From Pedobacter sp. MC2016-24 (GTDB lineage: Bacteria > Bacteroidota > Bacteroidia > Sphingobacteriales > Sphingobacteriaceae), in contig NZ_JADFBX010000009.1 of assembly GCF_015223055.1 (NCBI RefSeq), forward strand, positions 1 to 64,000: a DNA stretch of 64,000 nucleotides, given 5' to 3'. Position numbers and translations under genes: made by a program. A model generated the notes under the pieces. That model made no database searches and was not told the DNA's origin. It saw only the letters and a program-made list of their open reading frames with translations. Of the stretch, positions 41,866 to 51,552 are shown one piece after another (the stretch's first letter is position 1; the number at the start of each line of letters is the position of its first letter).

Positions 41866-43932
41866 TTAACTGCTGATGATCCCGGCCTGGAATTGTAGTA
41901 AAGTCTTTTTTAAATTGAAATGGTGTTTGAATACCACGAGTGTGAAATCAGTCACCACAGCAAAAAAGGCATCCACTTCGGCATTGAAATAGGTGTCATG
42001 ACCAAAATAACTCCAGTTCTTGTCCAGGTACTCTTCAAACCTCGTCCTCATTTCAGTACTAATGACTTCCTGGTAACCGATATCTTCCATGATGAGTCTA
42101 ACCTGAGTTTTAAAAGGTTCTTCCATTTTTTTTACCTGTACCATTTGCGTTCTGATCTGTTCCAAAGGGGTTGAGGTTTGCATGAAAGCTGTGGCTTCAA
42201 GTAAATTGACGCAGGCGTCCTGTTGTGCCTGTGAATGGATTGTGCCTTGTTGATAGGCGAGTATGTGCTTTTTAAATTCAGCCAATTCACCTTGTCGTAC
42301 TGCCTGGGTTAAAAAGAATTTGAAGAGGTCTGCGTCTCTTTGATCCAGCGCTTTGTTCAGATTTTCAATCTCTGTTGCTAAGTAATCGATGAGCGGTAAA
42401 GCATCCATTGCACTGTATTTGGTTCCGTCGTAATCAAAGCTTTGGATTTGTATTTCACCACGATGGATTTTACCAATGGTTTCCTTGTCTGCTATTGCCG
42501 TTTTTAGGCTATTGAGCTCAGCTGCGCTTTGCTCATTAATCAATTCTTCAAACCGAAGTGTCTGGTCCAGTGCCGGACTGTCCAAATCAGCCGCTGTAAA
42601 ATTTTTATAGGGATTTCGTTCGTCAAAAAAGCCTTTGAAAACCGGAGGATAGGAGCTTTCGGCTTCCTGTTTCTTATAGTCAGTTATAAAATCTTCCGGA
42701 GCCAGTAGACTTGGTTGTGTCTCATAGGTTATGCCTTCAAACAAACGTTCTGTAATTAAATTTTGAAGTAGTTCTTTATCGGCGAGTAGATCTATCGCAA
42801 TGCCTTTGTGATTTCCTTTTGAAGGCAGATTTAAGGCATTCAATTTGGCTACACGTTGTTCCGTGCTTGGATGTGAGGACCACTGATCATCCAAAACCAG
42901 TTTTGTTTTGTTGAATTTCTTGTAGCTTTCTACGGAAAGCGTTGGCAGGCCATCCTGTATTGGCAGTTCTTCTGCCGATGCAAGTTGATTCAATACGAAA
43001 TACTGCTGTGGATAAAAGTTATTGGCCTTTTGTGATTCGGCAATTTTACTGCTGTAATAATTGAATACGACATTGAGCGACTGATCTGCCAGTTCTAAGC
43101 GGAGCAGGGAATTCACCAGTGGTTGCGATCCTGCAACGCTTGCGGCTACTGCATCAGCATGAAATTCCATTTCCCTGGATAAGGCCATGTAATTGAGATT
43201 CAATACCGCGTGTACTTTGACCAGAACATACTGGATTCCCTGTACGACGAGGATGGAGCCTTTAGCGAATAAGATGAAGTAAGAACTGGCATCAGACCAC
43301 CGGCCGATTAAATTGCTGTAACCTTCATTGTCATACAGCATGTTATAAATGACTTTATTGACCTGGTGTACGTAACTGCCAACCTTCATGCTGCGTTGCG
43401 AGAAATGTCCAAATTCGTGTGCCAGAATGGCTTTCAACTCAATAACGGAGATGGAATTCATCAGGCCAAGTCCGATTTGCAGGTTCTTTTTAACAGGAAA
43501 GAACATGCTCCAAAAGTTAGAGTCGTAAAAAACCGAGGCATTGACGTCTGAGGAAAGGTATACCTTTTTAGGAAAACTGGTTTGTACTTCGTTTACGATT
43601 TCATGAATGAGTTTAAACAATTCCGGCTGTTGTTTTTCGGTGATTTCCAACAAGTGACTCCGGTCTATCTTATTCGACTTGCTGAAGATGAATTTAATCA
43701 GGAAGAAGAAAATGAGGAAACCCATTCCAATAAATCCAAGGGCCAGCATCAAAGTAATGAACATAGCCTTGGATACTACTAAAAAATAGGCAATTAAACC
43801 ACAAAGTAAAATGACACCAATACCTAAAGTAATCAATAGCAGGTAGGTGAAAACAAACAGTACAATTGAAAATACAGACCTGAAGGCCATTCTTCTAAAA
43901 TTGTCTGAGATCTGGAGTGCGTTAGTTTGCAT
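41866..43932 (-). CDS. M48-family membrane metallopeptidase, large form
   Basis: A 688-residue integral membrane protease. Helices at about 17-50 and 58-85 precede a zinc site HEFGH (His172, His176). A downstream EMEFHADAVAA segment provides the third, Glu, ligand. Another pair of hydrophobic segments follows around 210-240. The C-terminal part (about 330-688) is soluble and helical, and extends beyond the usual HtpX/Ste24 length. Its role could be quality control or substrate recognition. Single gene, with terminus next to tesA-like gene. Confidence 0.88.
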   Translation of the reverse strand: MQTNALQISDNFRRMAFRSVFSIVLFVFTYLLLITLGIGVILLCGLIAYFLVVSKAMFITLMLALGFIGMGFLIFFFLIKFIFSKSNKIDRSHLLEITEKQQPELFKLIHEIVNEVQTSFPKKVYLSSDVNASVFYDSNFWSMFFPVKKNLQIGLGLMNSISVIELKAILAHEFGHFSQRSMKVGSYVHQVNKVIYNMLYDNEGYSNLIGRWSDASSYFILFAKGSILVVQGIQYVLVKVHAVLNLNYMALSREMEFHADAVAASVAGSQPLVNSLLRLELADQSLNVVFNYYSSKIAESQKANNFYPQQYFVLNQLASAEELPIQDGLPTLSVESYKKFNKTKLVLDDQWSSHPSTEQRVAKLNALNLPSKGNHKGIAIDLLADKELLQNLITERLFEGITYETQPSLLAPEDFITDYKKQEAESSYPPVFKGFFDERNPYKNFTAADLDSPALDQTLRFEELINEQSAAELNSLKTAIADKETIGKIHRGEIQIQSFDYDGTKYSAMDALPLIDYLATEIENLNKALDQRDADLFKFFLTQAVRQGELAEFKKHILAYQQGTIHSQAQQDACVNLLEATAFMQTSTPLEQIRTQMVQVKKMEEPFKTQVRLIMEDIGYQEVISTEMRTRFEEYLDKNWSYFGHDTYFNAEVDAFFAVVTDFTLVVFKHHFNLKKTLLQFQAGIISS

Positions 43933-43980
43933 GAAGTATAAATTTTAATCCAAATTAAGGAAAAAAATATACTTCAGAAA

Positions 43981-44307
43981 TTAGTTTTGAGATTGCATCT
44001 GTTTATAAGTATCCTCGTCAATAAGATGTACCGGGTTTTTCGGATCGTAATGGAAGGTTACTGAGTCACCAATATCGGTAGTGGTAAAAGTCGTTTCAGC
44101 CTGGTATTCACCAGTGTATTCTTTACCGTCCTGAGCTTTAAATTTTACGTCCCAATGTGGGGTATGTCCTTTTCCAATCCGGCCGTTATCACCTTTTCCA
44201 GTAATCACACCGGTAGCAGTTGGCCATTTCATGTTGTCTTTATAGCCACAAGCGGCAATGAACAGTGCCATTGCAGAGATTATTAATGTCGATTTTAGCG
44301 TTTTCAT
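43981..44307 (-). CDS. DUF3592-like small lipoprotein
   Basis: A 108-residue lipoprotein, lipobox IAAC (Cys20), start ATG. The mature part has GVITGKGDNGR, a strand-rich stretch WDVKFKAQDGKEYTGEYQ and the terminal pattern GDSVTFHYDPKNPVHL. The latter is characteristic of DUF3592-like domains (V-x-Y-DPKNP). Function unknown. It lies 48 bp upstream of the M48 protease gene on the same strand and may be co-transcribed. Confidence 0.7.
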   Translation of the reverse strand: MKTLKSTLIISAMALFIAACGYKDNMKWPTATGVITGKGDNGRIGKGHTPHWDVKFKAQDGKEYTGEYQAETTFTTTDIGDSVTFHYDPKNPVHLIDEDTYKQMQSQN

Positions 44308-44423
44308 ATCACAATAGGGATGAATGGGTGTATAAAATCAAAAACTTAGCAATAGTAGAGCCAAAAACTGTAAAGATCTTTATCTTGCGCAAAAAATTGC
44401 CCTCTACCCTTATAATTTACGCG

Positions 44424-45479
44424 ATGAATACCCTAAAACAGATTTGCTTTCCACTGATTTTTGTACCTGCATTGTGGACACAAATGTCCTGCTCCAATTC
44501 CAACGGATCAAAAAATACTACAGAAAATACGACCAGTCCTGGTTCTGTCCAGACTGAGGGAACTGCTCCTGTTCCGCAGGTCAGGAAGACCGGAGCTTTT
44601 GTACCCAATGAACTTGGGCGCATCATGGTGCTGGAATATCACCTGATTGGTTATCCTGAAGACGTTTGGCGACGTACACCTGAAAACTTCAGGAAAGACC
44701 TGCAAATGTTGTACGATCATAACTATTACCCGGTTTCTGTAAAAGACCTGGCTGCTGGACAGGTGAATGTGCCTGCGGGTATGACGCCATTTGCCATGAC
44801 CTTTGATGATTCCAGTGCGGGACAATTCCGTTACCTGGAAAAAAATGGTAAACTGGAATTAGACCCGGACTGTGCCCTGGGCATCATGGAGGCCTTTAAA
44901 AAGCAACATCCTGATTTCCCAATCACAGCCTCTTTTTATGTGTTGCCAGCCATTAAACCCAAACTCAGGTTGTTTGCGCAACCCGAATATCAAAAGCAAA
45001 AACTGGCATGGCTGATTGCGCATGGTTATGAAATTGGAAACCATGGTTGGTTTCATGTGCCCTTGCATAAACTGGACGATGCTGGTGTACAGAAGCACCT
45101 GGCTATGTTTGTAAAGGAAATTAAGGCATTTATCCCGGATTATGAGGTGAAAAGTCTGGCTTTGCCCCTGGGTATGCATGCAAAAAATCGGATATTGGAA
45201 TCAAAAGGTAGTTTTGAAGGTACCAATTACAAACATGATGCGGTATTTTTGGTAGGTTCTGTGACTTCTGTATCTCCCTATGACAAAGACTTTAATCCGC
45301 TTGCTATTCAGCGGGTACAGGCAGGTGATACACCCACCGGACCAGCGGCTTTTACGAAACAACTCGATCAAAGTGGAAACCGGTTTATCAGTGATGGTGA
45401 TCCCAATACGATATCGGCACCGTTGAAAATGAAAGCACGGTTGAAACCGGTATTGGAAAAAAAGTTTGTGGCAAAGTAA
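44424..45479 (+). CDS. Polysaccharide deacetylase-like lipoprotein (third copy, divergent form)
   Basis: A 351-residue lipoprotein. The start is ATG 44424, MNTLKQICFPLIFV, with the lipobox WTQMSC; an earlier frame start would overlap the opposing lipoprotein gene. The NodB-like domain has AMTFDDSSAGQF (motif 1) and GYEIGNHGWFH (H-x3-H). An insertion between these motifs is longer than in the 17-19 kb pair. It may be a distinct subfamily. Only the conserved metal residues can be read; substrate unknown. Confidence 0.8.
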   Translation: MNTLKQICFPLIFVPALWTQMSCSNSNGSKNTTENTTSPGSVQTEGTAPVPQVRKTGAFVPNELGRIMVLEYHLIGYPEDVWRRTPENFRKDLQMLYDHNYYPVSVKDLAAGQVNVPAGMTPFAMTFDDSSAGQFRYLEKNGKLELDPDCALGIMEAFKKQHPDFPITASFYVLPAIKPKLRLFAQPEYQKQKLAWLIAHGYEIGNHGWFHVPLHKLDDAGVQKHLAMFVKEIKAFIPDYEVKSLALPLGMHAKNRILESKGSFEGTNYKHDAVFLVGSVTSVSPYDKDFNPLAIQRVQAGDTPTGPAAFTKQLDQSGNRFISDGDPNTISAPLKMKARLKPVLEKKFVAK

Positions 45480-45518
45480 TTTGTATTTCAGAATTTTCAT
45501 ACTTTTAAACACTCATTT

Positions 45519-46130
45519 ATGAAAACATACAGAATTTACATCAACGATAACACACTATTCATTTCGGATACAATACCAGAGGTAGCAAGCAAAATTAACC
45601 AGTTGGATCTGGAAAGTTTTGATTTTAAGACCTTTTATAAAAACCTGAGCAAGGACACTGCCGATTTATACATGATCCGTTGTGCTTATCCAAAGGAAAT
45701 ATTCAAAAAGATTAAGAAAAGCTGTGTGTTGATTAAAGCCGCCGGAGGCCTGGTTTCAAGTGCTAAGGATAATTTTCTGTTCATTTACAGGAATAAGAAA
45801 TGGGATTTGCCTAAAGGGAAGGTAGAGAAAGGCGAAAAGATGAAGGAGGCGGCCAAAAGAGAAGTGGAAGAGGAATGCGGGGTTAAAATTCTGACCAATG
45901 ATGAGAAGCTTTGTAAGACTTATCATGTGTATACTTTAGGTAGCAAGGTGGTTTTGAAAAAGACGAATTGGTACAGCATGACTGTTAAGGGCGAACCTAA
46001 GCTTGTACCACAAAAAGAAGAAGGCATTACCAAGGCCAGCTGGCTGGACCAGAGTGAACTGGAGCCCGTAGTTGTCAACACTTATCCATCCATTATGCAT
46101 GTGCTGGAGGTTGCCAGGTTACTGGTTTAA
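45519..46130 (+). CDS. Nudix hydrolase
   Basis: A 203-residue protein with an N-terminal domain (about 1-65) and a Nudix domain. The Nudix box is visible: GKVEKGEKM and REVEEECGV give the G-x5-E-x7-REUxEExGU pattern. These enzymes hydrolyse nucleoside diphosphates linked to another moiety. The N-terminal extension MKTYRIYINDNTLFISDT is typical of a Bacteroidota group. Convergent with coaD, 9 bp apart. Confidence 0.9.
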   Translation: MKTYRIYINDNTLFISDTIPEVASKINQLDLESFDFKTFYKNLSKDTADLYMIRCAYPKEIFKKIKKSCVLIKAAGGLVSSAKDNFLFIYRNKKWDLPKGKVEKGEKMKEAAKREVEEECGVKILTNDEKLCKTYHVYTLGSKVVLKKTNWYSMTVKGEPKLVPQKEEGITKASWLDQSELEPVVVNTYPSIMHVLEVARLLV

Positions 46131-46139
46131 GCTTTTAGC

Positions 46140-46601
46140 TTACAAGAAGGAGATCGCTTCTTTTGGAAGAAATGGAGTCACATCTCCATGGTTTCGCAAA
46201 ATATCGCGAACAATGGTAGAGCTGATTGCTGAATATTCTGGCTTACTGAGGATGAAAATGGTTTCCATTTCAGGCATCATGGTCTGATTGATCTGGGCAA
46301 TGGCACGTTCATACTCAAAATCTCCAACGGAGCGGATTCCCCTAACCATATACTGGGCATTGATCTTTTTACAAAAATCAACTGTAAGTCCCTCATAAAG
46401 CTGAACCTCGATATTGTCATGGGTTGCAAACACTGCTTTCACAATTTCTTCCCGCTTTTCGGCAGAGAGAAAGTTTTGTTTGGAGCTGTTTAACCCAATG
46501 CCAACTACAATCTTATCGAATAGTGGCAGGGCACGTTTTAGAATGTCAACATGGGCAATGGTAATCGGGTCAAACGAACCTGGAAAGAGTGCAATCTTCA
46601 T
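46140..46601 (-). CDS. coaD: Phosphopantetheine adenylyltransferase
   Basis: A 153-residue enzyme of coenzyme A synthesis, converting 4'-phosphopantetheine and ATP to dephospho-CoA. The nucleotidyltransferase motif GSFDPITIAH is at the N-terminus; RGIRSVGDFEYE and YSAISSTIVRDI complete the active site. The frame opens at 46628, but the ATG at 46601 gives MKIALFPGSFDP and removes an overlap with rsmD. Ten base pairs follow the rsmD stop. Confidence 0.95.
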   Translation of the reverse strand: MKIALFPGSFDPITIAHVDILKRALPLFDKIVVGIGLNSSKQNFLSAEKREEIVKAVFATHDNIEVQLYEGLTVDFCKKINAQYMVRGIRSVGDFEYERAIAQINQTMMPEMETIFILSKPEYSAISSTIVRDILRNHGDVTPFLPKEAISFL

Positions 46602-46611
46602 ATGGGTGAAA

Positions 46612-47151
46612 TTATTGAGGCTTTTCAAAAAAGCTGAATGAGGAGTTTCCGTATCTTCTGGTTTCCTTATAGCCTGGCTTGTCTTTCAGCTTCAATAAGG
46701 AAGGGTGTTCCACGATAAGCAGGCCATTGTCTGTCAACAGGTTGTTTTTAAAGACCAGTTCTGAGATTAGTGGAATGGTGGGCAGGTCGTAGGGTGGATC
46801 GGCAAAAATGATCTGGTAGGATTTCTGATGTCCTTCCAAAAACTTAAACACATCTGCTTTCTGCACAGAGATTTCGTTCAGATCGTATTTACTGATGACT
46901 GATTTAAGCCAGTACACACATCCCGAATGCTTATCTACCGAAGTTACGGCTTTGATTCCTCTGGATGCAAACTCGATGCTGACGCTTCCAGTGCCGGAGA
47001 AGAGATCCAATACTGAGCAACTGTCAAAATCGTAGGTATTGTAAAGTATATTAAACAAGGCTTCTTTAGCCATGTCAGTTGTTGGTCTTACCGGTAAGCT
47101 TTCCGGAGCATTGAACCGGATTCCTTTTAATTTTCCACCTATTATTCGCAT
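46612..47151 (-). CDS. rsmD: 16S rRNA (guanine-N2) methyltransferase RsmD
   Basis: A 179-residue methyltransferase for G966 of 16S rRNA. It begins MRIIGGKLKG (RNA-binding start), with SAM motif VLDLFSGTGSVSIEFASRG and catalytic FADPPYDLP. It overlaps the upstream DUF3822 gene by 10 bp and precedes coaD by 10 bp, the order DUF3822-rsmD-coaD. Confidence 0.94.
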   Translation of the reverse strand: MRIIGGKLKGIRFNAPESLPVRPTTDMAKEALFNILYNTYDFDSCSVLDLFSGTGSVSIEFASRGIKAVTSVDKHSGCVYWLKSVISKYDLNEISVQKADVFKFLEGHQKSYQIIFADPPYDLPTIPLISELVFKNNLLTDNGLLIVEHPSLLKLKDKPGYKETRRYGNSSFSFFEKPQ

Positions 47152-47972
47152 ACATCAAGGGCTAGCAGACTGCTGTAATAATGCGCAGGCATGTCATCTA
47201 ATATTTTTTGATCAGTATGCTCCAGGGGAGGCAGACTGAAGTTAATTTGATCAAAGTATTTGGCTATACATTGATAATTGGGATCACCTTCGTGAATAAT
47301 GCCGCTTAAAAATGCTGTAGTTTCTGTTGGTCTGATAGCCAGTCGGTTCAGAATCAGTAACAGGTAGTAGTTAAACTCTTCAGAATTGTCTGTCTGGTAA
47401 AAGTTTTGAAAAATGAGTTGGCCATCTTTGATATAGGCTGCATTGAATGACGTTGCTGTAAAATCAAGAATGAGGGCAGCGTGTAATTTGTTTTTAGCCA
47501 GACCTAAAATGCTTGCATTTTGGGCATAGAGCCTGCAGTTTTCCAAAGCAGATACCAGGGTGGTTTCGGTAAACTCCTGCAAGGTAAAGATGGAGGTAAA
47601 GCCAAAACTGGCAAAGGGCTGGGTGTATAAATTTCCAGATTGTGGTGTGGAAAAGAAATTGTTGTATTTGTTCAGATCTGCAGGATCAAACAGTTCATTG
47701 GGGATGGCAATTGCATTTTCTGTATATACAGCGGCTTTAATCTCTTTAAAGGGCAAACTTAAATAAACATCTTGTTTAAGCTTTTCTGCAAGGGTATCGG
47801 CTACGTCATCACATTCCTGCTGGTCGTATACAGCCTGAAGCTTTTCGCTGCTTTTATCAATGATGGCATACGAGAAACTATCAGGCATAATCTTAAGTAG
47901 CAAAGTACAATTTGCTGCCGTTTTCGGATCAAATTCCGGATCAACCAGTAGTATGTTGTTCTTATTATCCAT
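47142..47972 (-). CDS. DUF3822 family protein
   Basis: A 276-residue protein of the DUF3822 family, restricted mostly to Bacteroidota and found with rsmD and coaD. Segments such as LHAALILDFTATSFNAAYIKDG and a preceding NSLPF region are reminiscent of an actin-like ATPase (ASKHA) fold, as in PilM-type proteins; this is a weak reading. No membrane segments. It starts the operon and overlaps rsmD by 10 bp. Confidence 0.8.
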   Translation of the reverse strand: MDNKNNILLVDPEFDPKTAANCTLLLKIMPDSFSYAIIDKSSEKLQAVYDQQECDDVADTLAEKLKQDVYLSLPFKEIKAAVYTENAIAIPNELFDPADLNKYNNFFSTPQSGNLYTQPFASFGFTSIFTLQEFTETTLVSALENCRLYAQNASILGLAKNKLHAALILDFTATSFNAAYIKDGQLIFQNFYQTDNSEEFNYYLLLILNRLAIRPTETTAFLSGIIHEGDPNYQCIAKYFDQINFSLPPLEHTDQKILDDMPAHYYSSLLALDVCE

Positions 47973-48024
47973 ATTAGCAAAATTAATCCTTTTTTCTATA
48001 ACATCACCATCGCATATTTGTTAA

Positions 48025-49461
48025 ATGGATAAAGCAGCAATTATAGCACAGTCATACGAATTCACACCGACAGCGGAACAGCTTGTTTTTTGTGACCGGA
48101 TGGCTTCTTTTTTATCGCATGAGCTGGATGATCAGTGTTTTATATTGCGGGGTTACGCGGGAACTGGTAAGACGACTTCGGTAGCTGCACTGGTAAAGGC
48201 TTTGCCTAAATTTAAACTTCGGGCAGTTTTACTGGCGCCTACGGGTAGGGCTGCGAAGGTTATGAGTAATTATACGGGTCGTAAAGCGCTAACCATTCAT
48301 AAGAAAATTTACAGAAAACGCTCGGCTGTGGCGGTCGACATGTCTTTTGAGCTTGCCCCCAATTTAGCCGAACATACCCTGTTTATCGTAGATGAGGCTT
48401 CGATGATCGCCGATGAATGGAATACAGGAACCGGTTCATCTTTTCTGAAGGATCTGATGGAGTTTGTGTACAATCATAAAAATTGCGGATTGTTGTTTGT
48501 TGGGGATACGGCACAGTTGCCTCCTGTTGGAAGCATCGACAGCCCGGCTTTAAACCAGGGATACCTGGCTTTGAAGTTTGGTAAGAAAATGAAAGCCGTT
48601 GAACTGAGGGAAGTGGTGCGGCAGGAGAAAAAATCGGGGATCTTGGCCAATGCGACGATGTTGCGAAAACTGATCAACGATACGGCACCTGATGAAAAAA
48701 TGGATTTGCCAAAATTCATCACTAAAAATTACAAGGATATTTTTAGAATGACCGGATTGAAACTGGTAGAGGGCTTGGAATATGCTTATGGAAAGTTTGG
48801 AATTGAAAACTCCCTGGTGGTTTGCCGGTCCAATAAATCTGCCAATGTTTACAATCAGCAGATCCGTGCGCGCTTGCTATATCGTGAAGAAGAGTTGACG
48901 GGTGGCGACCAGATCATGGTGGTTAAGAATAATTATTTCTGGCTGCCCGAGAATGAATCTGCGGCATTTATTGCAAATGGGGATATGGCACGGATTGTTC
49001 GGGTTCGGAATACAGAAGAGCGTTATGGTTTCCGGTTTGCCGAAACACAACTGGAGTTTCTGGATTTTCCGGAAGCGGGTAATGTGACTTGTAAAGTGAT
49101 GCTGGATACCCTGACTGCAGAGACGCCCAATTTGCCCTTTGAGCAGGCTAATTTGTTGTTTGAACAATTGAATATAGATTACGAGCACATTAAAAATAAG
49201 CGGGAAAGGTATAATGCCATTAAAGAAGATCCCTATTACAATGCGTTGCAAATTAAGTTTGCTTATGCTGTAACCTGCCATAAAGCACAGGGCGGGCAAT
49301 GGGATGCTGTATTTGTTGATCAGGGTTACTTAACAGACGAAATGGTGGATATGGATTTTTTACGGTGGCTGTATACTGGGGTAACCAGGGCAAAAAGAGA
49401 ATTATTTTTAGTAAATTTTGCCCCAAATCTGTTTTTGGCCCCGGCTGAAGATCAGTTCTAA
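48025..49461 (+). CDS. RecD-like DNA helicase (AAA/UvrD-like)
   Basis: A 478-residue ATP-dependent helicase. Walker A GYAGTGKTTS lies near residue 42, motif II IVDEASMI, the motif III-like FVGDTAQLPPVG, the C-terminal UvrD-like region with YAVTCHKAQGGQWDAVFVD and the Arg finger (LYTGVTRAKREL). Of the Dda/RecD2-type superfamily 1B. Function in recombination or replication repair is likely but unproven. Divergent from DUF3822 gene by 52 bp. Confidence 0.9.
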   Translation: MDKAAIIAQSYEFTPTAEQLVFCDRMASFLSHELDDQCFILRGYAGTGKTTSVAALVKALPKFKLRAVLLAPTGRAAKVMSNYTGRKALTIHKKIYRKRSAVAVDMSFELAPNLAEHTLFIVDEASMIADEWNTGTGSSFLKDLMEFVYNHKNCGLLFVGDTAQLPPVGSIDSPALNQGYLALKFGKKMKAVELREVVRQEKKSGILANATMLRKLINDTAPDEKMDLPKFITKNYKDIFRMTGLKLVEGLEYAYGKFGIENSLVVCRSNKSANVYNQQIRARLLYREEELTGGDQIMVVKNNYFWLPENESAAFIANGDMARIVRVRNTEERYGFRFAETQLEFLDFPEAGNVTCKVMLDTLTAETPNLPFEQANLLFEQLNIDYEHIKNKRERYNAIKEDPYYNALQIKFAYAVTCHKAQGGQWDAVFVDQGYLTDEMVDMDFLRWLYTGVTRAKRELFLVNFAPNLFLAPAEDQF

Positions 49462-49476
49462 CTTAAAAATGATAAA

Positions 49477-50166
49477 ATGAAATTTGGATATAGCATCAAA
49501 CAGAAAACCAAAATTGCCATCCTGTTATTTTGTATTATGGGCTGTACCATTTTGATCCGGTTTTTGGAAGATAAAAGTGTGAAGAATATGAACAATTCTT
49601 TTGTGTCTTTGTACAATGACCGTTTGATCCCGGCAACGGATTTGTTTTATATCGCAGAATATGTAGATCAGAAACGCCTGCTGCTGGACAATGCGTTGTA
49701 TCCTGCAGTGCATGATGTTTTTAATGGGAAAAAGTTGAAAACCGGGTTAAATAAAATCAACGGCTCTATAGATTCATTGATTTCCGGTTATGAAAAAACT
49801 TACCTGGTTAAGCAGGAGAAAGAGCAAATGGCTAACCTGAAGAAGATATTATGGGGAAATAGAATGTTTGAGGAGAAAACCTTAACCACCATGGAGCATG
49901 AAGGCCTGGAGCGGGCCAGGATTGCACACGAGGTTTTTGGCCGCAATGCATCCAGTGAAATTATCCAGCAATTGTCAGAATTGATGCGGATCCAGCGCAT
50001 GGTAGGTCAGGAACTGATCAAGGATACTGAATTTATGGTTTCGGGCAATAAACTTTATTCCTCCCTGCAAATGGTATTGGCCATTGTGATTGGGATCTTG
50101 ATTGTAGGCATTATATTTACTTCGAACGTAGTGAAGATCAAAAACGAGAAATTTAACCTGAACTAG
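49477..50166 (+). CDS. Membrane-bound four-helix-bundle sensor-domain protein
   Basis: A 229-residue protein with a membrane helix at about 13-30, a periplasmic helical region (about 31-200) of the 4HB_MCP type, and a second helix at about 200-222, then a short cytoplasmic tail of 7-8 residues. No signalling domain follows. So it is a bare sensor module. The gene overlaps the facing histidine kinase gene by 4 bp at the stop, and follows the helicase by 15 bp. Function is unknown. Confidence 0.75.
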   Translation: MKFGYSIKQKTKIAILLFCIMGCTILIRFLEDKSVKNMNNSFVSLYNDRLIPATDLFYIAEYVDQKRLLLDNALYPAVHDVFNGKKLKTGLNKINGSIDSLISGYEKTYLVKQEKEQMANLKKILWGNRMFEEKTLTTMEHEGLERARIAHEVFGRNASSEIIQQLSELMRIQRMVGQELIKDTEFMVSGNKLYSSLQMVLAIVIGILIVGIIFTSNVVKIKNEKFNLN

Positions 50167-51506
50167 CTTAATTTTCCGTTAATTCTAAAGATAGTCCCTT
50201 TGTTTTCTTCAGTTTCTAGGCTGAGTTCGCAACCATGTTGTTCAATAATGGTTTTAGAGATGTGCAGACCTAAACCGATGGATTTTTCACCATTTAAACC
50301 GGTCCTGCCTGCTTTTGAAAACTGATCGAATAACATCGCCCTGAGGTGTTCCGGGATTCCGATGCCCTGATCGGCTATACTCAGTTCGTATGTGGTTTCT
50401 TTTTTGATCAAAGCGACTTCAATCGGTGTATCTTCATTGGAAAATTTAATGGCATTTCCGATCAGGTTGTCTATGGCCCGCGTAAATTTTGAGTCGTTGA
50501 CATGGGTGTTGAGCCGCTGTTCTGTGGCCTTGAAATTGATCTTTCTTTCGGCATTCACATTGGCCTGCCAATTGGCACATATTCCCTGAATGAGGGCAAT
50601 GAGGTCCGTTTCCTGCATGCTGAAAGGTGTTTTATCATGCTGGATGACTTCAATTAAATCGTTGATGATACTTTTTGCCTGTCTGGCAGAGGTTAAAATC
50701 AGCTGTAGCTCGGTATCTTCTTTACCGTCTTCTATCAATATCCGGCTGAGGGCTTCAATATTGTTTAAGGGATTTCTCAAATCGTGTGCTACAAAGCCAA
50801 GAATTTCTCCTTTTTGCTGATTGAGTTCTACTACCTCTTCATTTTTTTCTTCCAGTTGTTTAACCTTTACAAACTGCTCGGCCTTGAAATAATAACCGTA
50901 TCGGGAGCAGGCATATAGAAAAAAAGCAAGTACGCCAGACATGATGACATTCAGTAATTTTTGCTGGGTACTCATTTCGGGAATGAACATGGCTGCCACG
51001 AAAAGTACAATGATGTAGGCCGAAATGATGATGATCTGTGTCAACTCCAGTGCGAAAAATACACTGACCGCTACGATACCGGTCAGAAATATGGTTAAGG
51101 TGTTTTTTGGATTTTGCTGGGAAAATAAATAACTGACTGTGAAAGAGGAAGTCAGTAAGAACAAACAAAAGGCCAGGACCAGTGCATTTCTGCCAGCAGT
51201 TTTCCAGGAATGGGATTTTAAAGCTAAACTGGCAGCAAACAAAAAGAACAGCGAACCAGAGATTTGCACCCAGTTTAATACATTATATTGTGGCAGAAAA
51301 GGCATTGACATCAGCTCCGCACGATAGAAAATAGAAGTCAGCCTAACCCCAAGCGTGATGGTTAGGAGTACGGTACTAAGAACGGTTACCTGCCTAAGAT
51401 TGATATAGCTGTAGGCATGCCTAAACTCGGCAGCGTACTTATTAAAAATCTTGTATTTAAATATTTGAAACAAGCGATGGTTTTGGAACAAAAATAGAGA
51501 AAGCAA
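50163..51506 (-). CDS. Membrane sensor histidine kinase
   Basis: A 447-residue histidine kinase with about six hydrophobic segments in the first 210 residues and no periplasmic domain. The DHp site is VAHDLRNPLNN (phosphorylated His), the N-box IDNLIGNAIKFS, G1 IADQGIGIP and G2 GLGLHISKTII. No response regulator is next to it. The start is a TTG at 51506; no ATG with a reasonable N-terminus is available, so this start is uncertain. Confidence 0.85.
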   Translation of the reverse strand: MLSLFLFQNHRLFQIFKYKIFNKYAAEFRHAYSYINLRQVTVLSTVLLTITLGVRLTSIFYRAELMSMPFLPQYNVLNWVQISGSLFFLFAASLALKSHSWKTAGRNALVLAFCLFLLTSSFTVSYLFSQQNPKNTLTIFLTGIVAVSVFFALELTQIIIISAYIIVLFVAAMFIPEMSTQQKLLNVIMSGVLAFFLYACSRYGYYFKAEQFVKVKQLEEKNEEVVELNQQKGEILGFVAHDLRNPLNNIEALSRILIEDGKEDTELQLILTSARQAKSIINDLIEVIQHDKTPFSMQETDLIALIQGICANWQANVNAERKINFKATEQRLNTHVNDSKFTRAIDNLIGNAIKFSNEDTPIEVALIKKETTYELSIADQGIGIPEHLRAMLFDQFSKAGRTGLNGEKSIGLGLHISKTIIEQHGCELSLETEENKGTIFRINGKLS

Positions 51507-51527
51507 ATGAGTTATCCATTATTATCT

Positions 51528-51535
51528 TATTTTTG
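51528..51535 (+). promoter_or_regulatory. -7 element before gtrA-like gene
   Basis: TATTTTTG matches TANNTTTG, 17 bp before the ATG at 51553. The TTG at standard spacing is not clear. Confidence 0.35.
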
Positions 51536-51552
51536 TGCCAAAGCATATTTTT

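Noticed and set aside
44265..44423. N-terminal extension of the third deacetylase
   Set aside because: It overlaps the start of the opposing lipoprotein gene and would bury the clear lipoprotein signal peptide at residue 54.
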